Positions 1-5,641 of a stretch of 6,105 bases of DNA are shown piece after piece; position 1 is the first letter of the stretch, and each line of letters begins with the position of its first letter. Under the pieces are notes generated by a model. That model searched no databases. It saw only the letters and a list, made by a program, of their open reading frames with translations, and was not told the DNA's origin. A program made the position numbers and the translations under genes. Source of the DNA: DAOUMF01 sp034411955 (GTDB lineage: Bacteria > Chloroflexota > Dehalococcoidia > SM23-28-2 > RBG-16-64-32); the NCBI GenBank assembly GCA_034411955.1, contig DAOUMF010000144.1, positions 1 through 6,105 on the forward strand, given 5' to 3'.

Positions 1-1586
<1,586 letters not shown>

Positions 1587-1632
1587 GGTCTCCTCCTACC
1601 GTTGGTATGTGGATTCTGTGCTAACGAAACAA

Positions 1633-1690
1633 GGAACAGGGAGCAGGGAACATGACCCCTCTTCGCGGCGTCTTCCTTGCTGCCCGTTCC
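1633..1690. repeat. Imperfect inverted repeat between groES and groEL
   Basis: The arms GGAACAGGGAGCAGGGAA (1633-1650) and TTCCTTGCTGCCCGTTCC (1673-1690) can pair over 18 positions: 15 Watson-Crick pairs, one G-T wobble and two mismatches, around a 22-base loop. It lies wholly inside the groES-groEL intercistronic gap, so it would be an RNA hairpin in the operon transcript. No T-tract follows it, so it does not look like an intrinsic terminator. An attenuating, processing or mRNA-stabilising role is possible but inferred. The left arm is built from repeated purine-rich words (GGAACAGG, GAGCAGGGAAC). Confidence 0.7.
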
Positions 1691-1702
1691 ATGTGTCTGG
1701 CG

Positions 1703-2041
1703 CTAACCCAGCTTGGCCAGGATATCGGACTCCCTGAGGACGAGGAACTCCTCCTCTTCCGGTCCGAGGACGCCGCGGGGCACGTCCTGGCCGGTGTACT
1801 TGGCGTAGAGGACGCGGTCGCCCACCTTGACGTCCATGGGCAGGCGCTTGCCGTTGTCATCAAGGCGGCCGGGGCCGACAGCCAGCACCTCGCCCATCTG
1901 GGGCTTCTCGCGGGCGGTGTCGGGGATGACGAGGCCGCTGGCCCTGACCTCTTCCTGTTTCACCTGCTTGACCAGGATGCGGTCTCCGAGGGGGATGAGC
2001 TTGGCCTTCTTGGCGGTCGCCTTAGCGGTCTTAGCGGGCAC
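1703..2041 (-). CDS. groES: Co-chaperonin GroES (Hsp10) with Lys/Ala-rich N-terminal extension
   Basis: Heptameric lid of the GroEL chaperonin. The 112-residue product contains LIPLGDRILVK (residues 15-25), the flexible GroEL-binding mobile loop with SGLVIPD (35-41), then GEVLAVGPG (50-58), VKVGDRVLYAKYTG (71-84) and the C-terminal FLVLRESDILAKLG, all GroES hallmarks. The usual length is about 95-100 residues. Two things make it longer: about 14 extra N-terminal residues rich in Lys, Ala and Thr, and a slightly longer QDVPRGVLGPEEEE segment at 85-98. The start is a GTG at 2041 with AAGGAGGT seven bases upstream. There is no Met, Val or Leu start candidate between the GTG and LIPLGDR that would remove the extension cleanly. 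It is the first gene of the operon and is controlled by the CIRCE element upstream. Confidence 0.97.
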   Translation of the reverse strand: MPAKTAKATAKKAKLIPLGDRILVKQVKQEEVRASGLVIPDTAREKPQMGEVLAVGPGRLDDNGKRLPMDVKVGDRVLYAKYTGQDVPRGVLGPEEEEFLVLRESDILAKLG

Positions 2042-2048
2042 GGACGAT

Positions 2049-2056
2049 ACCTCCTT
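2049..2056 (-). promoter_or_regulatory. Shine-Dalgarno of groES, fixing a GTG start
   Basis: The minus strand carries AAGGAGGT, a full-length anti-16S complement, ending seven bases before the GTG at 2041. It supports the GTG as the real start and therefore the reality of the Lys/Ala-rich N-terminal extension of GroES. Confidence 0.85.
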
Positions 2057-2077
2057 CGCGTTCAGTCTAGAGAAAGG

Positions 2078-2104
2078 TTAGCACTCTAAGGGGGTGAGTG
2101 CTAA
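2078..2104. promoter_or_regulatory. CIRCE operator (HrcA binding site)
   Basis: A perfect TTAGCACTC-N9-GAGTGCTAA inverted repeat, 9-9-9 bases, matching the CIRCE consensus without a mismatch. CIRCE is bound by the HrcA repressor, which depends on GroEL for activity, so the operon senses its own product and is induced by heat or protein-folding stress. It lies 36 bases upstream of the groES GTG and would sit at the very 5' end of the transcript made from the TATCAT promoter just upstream. hrcA itself is not in the window. Confidence 0.97.
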
Positions 2105-2113
2105 CTCAAAAGC

Positions 2114-2142
2114 ATGATAGTGGTTCCGACCGCAACGCGCAA
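2114..2142 (-). promoter_or_regulatory. Probable sigma-A-type promoter of groESL
   Basis: On the minus strand TATCAT (2114-2119, five of six matches to TATAAT) is preceded after 17 bases by TTGCGC (2137-2142, three of six matches to TTGACA). The predicted transcription start near 2107 places the CIRCE operator directly at the start of the leader, the usual arrangement for HrcA control. The -35 is weak, so the placement rests mainly on the -10, the spacing and the CIRCE position. Confidence 0.55.
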
Positions 2143-2207
2143 GAGGGGCTTCGCTTCCTTTTGCCTATCCGTGCTCGAAGGGCGGGCGCGGGAGGGCAAC
2201 AGGCTAC

Positions 2208-2236
2208 TTGTAGACTTACACGGTTCCGTGTAAACT
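2208..2236 (+). promoter_or_regulatory. Probable promoter of the HTH gene, giving a near-leaderless mRNA
   Basis: TTGTAG (2208-2213) and TAAACT (2231-2236) are separated by exactly 17 bases. The -10 hexamer ends seven bases before the ATG at 2244, so transcription would start at or next to the start codon. No purine-rich Shine-Dalgarno stands at a usable distance; only CGGGG directly abuts the start. Together these suggest leaderless translation. The hexamers are imperfect (three and four of six), so this is a moderate-confidence prediction. Confidence 0.5.
2216..2233. promoter_or_regulatory. Palindromic candidate operator inside the HTH gene promoter
   Basis: TTACACGG-TT-CCGTGTAA is an inverted repeat with 8-base perfect arms and a 2-base centre. 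Allowing a short bulge, GTAG/CTAC (2210-2213 and 2235-2238) extends it. It fills the spacer between the predicted -35 and -10, where a bound dimer would block RNA polymerase. The simplest candidate ligand is the XRE-type protein encoded just downstream (autorepression), which is an inference. Confidence 0.6.
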
Positions 2237-2243
2237 ACGGGGC

Positions 2244-2552
2244 ATGGAGATGGCCGGCGATGCGGCTGTCGGGCCCGGCGGTAGCAGGGGGCGTCCCAGA
2301 GGCCCCACCTGGGAAGCGTCCAGCGTGCGCGCCCTGCGCCGCCACCTGGGGCTGAGCCAGAGGGACCTGGCGGAGGAGCTGGGCGTCCGCCAGCAGACGG
2401 TGAGCGAGTGGGAGACCGGGCTCTACCGGCCCCGCGGCGCCTCCGCCCGCCTCCTGGCCATCATCGCCGAGCGGGCCAACTTCGAATACGGGGCAGGTAA
2501 CTCGAAACCGGAAGCTCGTGAAGGGGAGAGGCAGGATGAAAGCCGTCCATGA
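2244..2552 (+). CDS. XRE/Cro-C1-type helix-turn-helix protein
   Basis: Small 102-residue DNA-binding protein. Residues 25-78 form a Cro/C1-type domain. The helix-turn-helix itself is SQRDLAEELGVRQQTVSEWETG (38-59), with the usual LSQ..LA..LGV...TVS.WE.G pattern, followed by a helix containing LLAIIAERA. The N-terminus is Gly/Arg-rich and includes RGRP (15-18), the core of an AT-hook, and the C-terminus is short, polar and charged. No effector domain is visible, so it resembles autoregulators and antitoxin-type repressors, but no toxin-like partner is seen. An 18-bp palindrome lies just upstream in its promoter. Its 3' end overlaps the start of the DUF2851-like gene by 17 nt, which implies cotranscription and translational coupling. 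The ATG at 2244 is used; the ATG at 2250 is a possible alternative. Confidence 0.85.
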   Translation: MEMAGDAAVGPGGSRGRPRGPTWEASSVRALRRHLGLSQRDLAEELGVRQQTVSEWETGLYRPRGASARLLAIIAERANFEYGAGNSKPEAREGERQDESRP

Positions 2553-3795
2553 GAGGAGGGCGGCGCATTGGCCAGGTCCGCCGAGGGACGGGCACGCCTC
2601 CGCGCACAGGCTTCGGGCTTCGACCATCGGGTCCGGCAGCCCGCTCAGCGAGCGAGACCTGGACCACCTGTGGCAGGGCCAACGGTTCCCGCCCCAGACC
2701 CTGACCACGACGGCCGGCCGGCCCCTGCGGGTGGTGTACCGGGGAAGGCGGGGAGGGGGCCCCGGCCCCGACTTCCGCGACGCCGTAATCCAGGCCCCCT
2801 GGGGCACCCTCAAGGGAGATGTGGAGCTGCACGTGCGGGCCAGCGACTTCCGCCGCCACGGCCACCACCACGACCCCGCCTACAACCGACTGGCCCTCCA
2901 CCTAGTCTTCTGGCCCGACGAGCCCGAGGATACCCTCCTGGCCAGCGGCCAACGCGTGCCGGGGGCGGCCCTGGCTCCCTGGCTGGAGCGCCGCCAGGAG
3001 GAGATCCAGCGCTGGCTGGAGCGGCCCGCCCTGTGGCAGGAGCCCTGCCGCAGCGCCGTCGACCGGATGGGAGAGGAGGCGGTGGCCGCCGTCCTCGACC
3101 GGCTGGGCGACATCCGTTTCCGGCAGCGGACGGCCCAGCTCCGCCGGGCGCTGGCCCGCCAGGACGGCGACGAGGTGCTGTACGGCGGCGTTCTGGAGGC
3201 GCTGGGCTACGGGGGCAACCGCGAGGCGTTCCTCCAGCTAGCCAGGCGGCTGCCCTGGGCCCAGATGCGATGGGTGCTGCTGGACGTCCCGCCCCGGGAG
3301 CGGGCCGCGGCCGCCCTGGAGGTGCTGGCGGAGGCGGCGACATGGCCTCCGGCCCTGGCCTGGCGGCCGGCCGGGCTACGGCCGGGGAACCACCCCACAC
3401 GGCGCCTGGAGGCGGCCGCCCACCTGGCGGCCCGCCACGCCGAGGCGGGGCTGGCGGCAGGGTTGGAGCCCCTCTTGGAAGGGGGCGCCGCCCAAGCCGT
3501 GGCCTCCCTGACCCTGAGGGGGTGGGGACACACCGTCGTCGGCGCGGGGCGGGCGGTAGAGATACTGACCAACGCTGTCCTCCCCACCTTCGCCGCCGCG
3601 GATGGGCGACAGCCGGGCCGGGCGCTGGAGCTGTACCGAGCGCTGCCTCGGCCGGCGGCGTACGGGGCGGTGCGCCACCTGGACGAGGCCGCCGGCAGGG
3701 CGGTCAGGGTGGACGCCCGTCGCCAGCAGGGGATGCTGTTCCTCCTGCGCAACTACTGCTCGCAGGGTCGCTGCGGGGGCTGCCCGCTTTCGTAG
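2536..3795 (+). CDS. DUF2851-family protein, possible PD-(D/E)XK-like nuclease
   Basis: 419 residues. I recognise the DUF2851 pattern: L..LWQ...F....LTT..G.PL (about 38-64), a GPDF motif (77-80), GDVELHV (94-100), SD..RHGHHHD (103-113) with ALHLVFW just after, a lone EPC (Cys171), and a C-terminal C-x4-C-x2-C (Cys408, 413, 416) in YCSQGRCGGCP. The function of the family is unknown to me. The Asp of GPDF, the Glu of VELH and the alternating hydrophobic strands resemble a PD-(D/E)XK nuclease core, and one Cys plus three C-terminal Cys recalls the Fe-S arrangement of Cas4/AddB nucleases; both points are inference. The middle (about 175-400) is helical and Ala/Arg/Leu-rich. The ATG at 2536 is preferred over the GTG at 2518 because GGGGAG lies seven bases before it. 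The first 36 residues do not look conserved. It overlaps the upstream HTH gene and is the last gene of that unit. Confidence 0.82.
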   Translation: MKAVHERRAAHWPGPPRDGHASAHRLRASTIGSGSPLSERDLDHLWQGQRFPPQTLTTTAGRPLRVVYRGRRGGGPGPDFRDAVIQAPWGTLKGDVELHVRASDFRRHGHHHDPAYNRLALHLVFWPDEPEDTLLASGQRVPGAALAPWLERRQEEIQRWLERPALWQEPCRSAVDRMGEEAVAAVLDRLGDIRFRQRTAQLRRALARQDGDEVLYGGVLEALGYGGNREAFLQLARRLPWAQMRWVLLDVPPRERAAAALEVLAEAATWPPALAWRPAGLRPGNHPTRRLEAAAHLAARHAEAGLAAGLEPLLEGGAAQAVASLTLRGWGHTVVGAGRAVEILTNAVLPTFAAADGRQPGRALELYRALPRPAAYGAVRHLDEAAGRAVRVDARRQQGMLFLLRNYCSQGRCGGCPLS

Positions 3796-3800
3796 GGCGA

Positions 3801-3852
3801 GACACGAGACAGGGGACAGGAGACACGTGTGTCGTGCAGCTTGTCTCGTGTC
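3801..3852. repeat. Inverted repeat in the convergent gap between DUF2851 gene and tsaD
   Basis: Perfect 11-base arms GACACGAGACA (3801-3811) and TGTCTCGTGTC (3842-3852) enclose a 30-base centre. The centre holds further copies of the same words (GGGACAGG, GAGACACG) and the palindrome ACACGTGT (3823-3830). It fills most of the 66 bp between two converging stop codons, so it could act as a bidirectional transcript end or 3'-end stabiliser. There is no T-run on either strand, so an intrinsic terminator is not demonstrated. Confidence 0.65.
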
Positions 3853-3861
3853 CCGATCCGC

Positions 3862-4848
3862 TCAGCCGATGCGCAGGCCGGGCTGGACATCCACCTCCAG
3901 GGGAGCGGCCTCTCCGGCCCGGAGGCGCCGCCAGCCACAGGCGGCGATCATAGCGCCGTTGTCGGTGCAGAGGGCCGGGCGGGGGATACGCACCGGCAGT
4001 GGGGAGCGCTCTGTCATGGCCCGGCGCAGGGCGCTGTTGGCGGCGACGCCGCCCACCAGGATCACCTCGGCGGCGGCGTGGTCACGGGCGGCGGCCAGGG
4101 TCTTGGTGACGAGGGCGTCCACTACCGCATCCTGAAAGGCGGCGGCCAGCTCCGGCGGCGCCGGCGCGGGGCCCTCCTGGCCGCGCACCAGCCGCAGCAC
4201 CTTCGTCTTGAGGCCGCTGAAGGAGAAATCGTAGGGGTTTGACAGCTTGGCGCGCGGGAGGCGGGGCGCCGGGGCCGTGCCGCCGGCCAGACGCTCGATC
4301 TCCGGGCCGCCGGGGAAGCCAAGCCCCATCAGCCGCGCCACCTTGTCGAACGCCTCACCGGCGGCGTCGTCGGCGGTCTCCCCCAGGCGACGGTAGCGGC
4401 CGTGGCCGGTCATCAGGGCGAGGTCGGTGTGGCCACCGGAGACGATGAGACAGAGGGCGGGGAAACGCGGCTCAGGGGAGTCCTCGAGCCAGGCGGCGTA
4501 GACGTGCCCCTCCAAATGGTTGACGGCCACCAGGGGCACGCTGCGGGCGTAGGCGATGGCCTTGGCGGCGTTGGCCCCCACCAGCAGAGCCCCGGCCAGG
4601 CCGGGGCCGGTGGTCACCGCCACGGCGTCGATGTCGCGCAGGGTGCAGCCGGCCCGCTCCAGCGCCTCGTCCAGCACGGGGACCATCGCCTCCACGTGCT
4701 GGCGCGAGGCGAGCTCCGGCACCACGCCGCCGTAGCGGGCGTGCAGCTCCACCTGGGAGGAGACGACGCTGGAGAGCAGGTGCGTGCCGTCGCGGACGAC
4801 GGCGGCGGCCGTCTCATCGCAGGAGGTCTCGATGCCGAGGACGTTCAG
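3862..4848 (-). CDS. tsaD: tRNA N6-threonylcarbamoyladenosine transferase TsaD, CTG start
   Basis: Catalytic subunit that, with TsaB and TsaE, moves threonylcarbamoyl from TC-AMP made by TsaC onto A37 of ANN-decoding tRNAs. The 328-residue product carries NVLGIETSCDET (2-13), HARYGGVVPELASRQHV (36-52), the metal-binding HLEGH with His111 and His115 (E. coli numbering is identical), SGGHTDL (137-143), FSFSGLK (208-214), GGVAANSALR (266-275) and CTDN with the third metal ligand Asp296. No ATG, GTG or TTG exists in frame between an upstream TAA and NVLGIETSC. The codon aligned with the family's Met1 is CTG at 4848, with GGAGG seven bases ahead and a CTGA overlap with the preceding gene's stop. 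Starting at the GTG at 4752 would delete 32 conserved residues including the N-terminal ATPase motif, so it is rejected. Translation is probably coupled to the PP2C-like gene. Confidence 0.96.
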   Translation of the reverse strand: MNVLGIETSCDETAAAVVRDGTHLLSSVVSSQVELHARYGGVVPELASRQHVEAMVPVLDEALERAGCTLRDIDAVAVTTGPGLAGALLVGANAAKAIAYARSVPLVAVNHLEGHVYAAWLEDSPEPRFPALCLIVSGGHTDLALMTGHGRYRRLGETADDAAGEAFDKVARLMGLGFPGGPEIERLAGGTAPAPRLPRAKLSNPYDFSFSGLKTKVLRLVRGQEGPAPAPPELAAAFQDAVVDALVTKTLAAARDHAAAEVILVGGVAANSALRRAMTERSPLPVRIPRPALCTDNGAMIAACGWRRLRAGEAAPLEVDVQPGLRIG

Positions 4849-5522
4849 GCGGGCGCCTCCGGAAGGAGGGCGATGAGGACGGCGGCGCAGTAAGACATCT
4901 CCTTGCCCTTACGGTAGAGCAGGGGAAGTGTCTCCTCCGGGGGCGGCCGCAGGGCCTCGGTCAGTTCCTCGTCGGAGAGGGCGGCGGCCAGGCCGCTGCT
5001 GAGGAGGAGCAGGCGGTCGCCCTCGCGGAAGTGATGGCGGGAGAGATCGGGCCAGAACTGCTCGTGCAGGCCGAGGGGCTCGACAGCGTCGGGCAGGGCA
5101 GGCTCCAGCCGTGCCAGGGAGCCCTCGTGCAGGAGGGCCGCGGCGGCGGGGGCGACCTGGCCCAGGTAGGCTTCCCAACCCTGGGGGGCGGCGCCGCGGA
5201 GGGCGAGGCAGGAGACGCCGGCCGCCACCCGGTCTCTCTTGAGGCTCCTGCGGTTCCAGTCACGCAGGTTCTCGTGGGCGGCCTTGAGGGCATGCAAGAT
5301 GCCGCCGGTGAGGGAGAGGCGCCGCTCCCGGAATTGCCGGCCGATCGCCTGGGAGAGATCGCGGCAGTAGTCCTCGCTGCCGGGCAGAGCCGGCTCTACC
5401 AGGACGAAGAGGTCGGCCGCTTCCTGGGGCTCCACTCGGCCTTCCTCGGGGAAGACGCCGACCCAGGGGTTTTCCTCTCGCGCCTCGCCGTCGACTATAC
5501 CGAACTGATTGACCCAGAGCAT
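4845..5522 (-). CDS. Degenerate PP2C-like protein, probable pseudo-phosphatase
   Basis: 225-residue soluble protein that looks like a PPM/PP2C-fold domain. The clearest match is FREGDRLLLLSSGLAAALSDEEL (165-187), which corresponds to the family's pGDrLLLcSDGL..lsdeei. A GVSCLAL strand (102-108) is followed by YLGQVAPAAAALLHEGSLARLE (119-140), where active enzymes have a GDSRaYl..dG...lT pattern. The metal-binding acids appear lost: SDGL has become SSGL, the N-terminal ADGMGG region reads VEPALPG, and the final DNxT strand reads MSYCAAVLIAL. Catalysis is therefore unlikely, and a binding or scaffold role is an inference. I start it at the ATG at 5522. An in-frame GTG at 5597 would add 25 residues encoded by the intergenic hairpin. 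It overlaps tsaD by four bases (CTGA) and probably shares its transcript. The fold call rests on motif pattern alone. Confidence 0.68.
   Translation of the reverse strand: MLWVNQFGIVDGEAREENPWVGVFPEEGRVEPQEAADLFVLVEPALPGSEDYCRDLSQAIGRQFRERRLSLTGGILHALKAAHENLRDWNRRSLKRDRVAAGVSCLALRGAAPQGWEAYLGQVAPAAAALLHEGSLARLEPALPDAVEPLGLHEQFWPDLSRHHFREGDRLLLLSSGLAAALSDEELTEALRPPPEETLPLLYRKGKEMSYCAAVLIALLPEAPA
4856..4860 (-). promoter_or_regulatory. Shine-Dalgarno supporting the CTG start of tsaD
   Basis: GGAGG on the minus strand, seven bases before the CTG at 4848, lies inside the last codons of the preceding PP2C-like gene. Ideal spacing and sequence, with no ATG, GTG or TTG nearby in the tsaD frame, make this the main evidence for CTG initiation. 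Confidence 0.75.
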
Positions 5523-5531
5523 GCCGGCCCC

Positions 5532-5537
5532 ATTATC
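5532..5537 (-). promoter_or_regulatory. -10-like hexamer just before the PP2C-like start
   Basis: GATAAT on the minus strand (five of six matches to TATAAT) ends nine bases before the ATG at 5522. No convincing -35 stands at 16-18 bases; TTCCAT (5556-5561, 18-base spacing) is the nearest. No good Shine-Dalgarno precedes the ATG (GGGGCCGGC only), so a leaderless or very short-leader transcript for the PP2C-like/tsaD pair is possible. The hexamer overlaps the outer end of the inverted repeat. Confidence 0.4.
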
Positions 5538-5625
5538 CCATCCCCGCACCGAGCAATGGAACAGTGGGGCAATGGAGCAGAATTCGCTCGCAAGCACTGT
5601 TGCTCCGTTGCTTCGGGGATGGGAT
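5535..5625. repeat. Long inverted repeat upstream of the PP2C-like gene
   Basis: The outer arms pair perfectly for 12 bases: ATCCCATCCCCG (5535-5546) with CGGGGATGGGAT (5614-5625). Further inside, GCAATGGA (5553-5560) pairs with TCCGTTGC (5604-5611) with one wobble, and ACAGTG (5561-5566) pairs with CACTGT (5595-5600) across a 3-base bulge, leaving a 28-base loop. The left side also contains a near-tandem repeat, GCAATGGAACAG then GCAATGGAGCAG, with a period of about 18. It occupies most of the 119-bp gap between the regulator's stop and the PP2C-like start. Confidence 0.75.
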
Positions 5626-5641
5626 GGCGCGAGTGGCCGCC

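Noticed and set aside
1633..1690. CRISPR-like or tandem repeat array
   Set aside because: The arms are a single inverted pair with short internal word repeats. There are no regular repeat-spacer units.
3801..3852. Intrinsic (rho-independent) terminator
   Set aside because: The stem is separated by a 30-base loop and no T-run follows on either strand. It is kept only as an inverted repeat.
2568..3953. 461-codon plus-strand frame rich in Pro, Gly, Arg and Ala
   Set aside because: Out-of-frame shadow of the DUF2851-like gene with low-complexity composition. The overlapping frame has the family motifs.
3862..4752. tsaD starting at the GTG at 4752
   Set aside because: It would remove the conserved N-terminal GIETSCDET motif, which is encoded in frame just upstream.
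5523..5597. N-terminal 25-residue extension of the PP2C-like protein from a GTG at 5597
   Set aside because: The extension is encoded by the hairpin, has no Shine-Dalgarno and does not resemble a protein domain. The ATG at 5522 is the better start.
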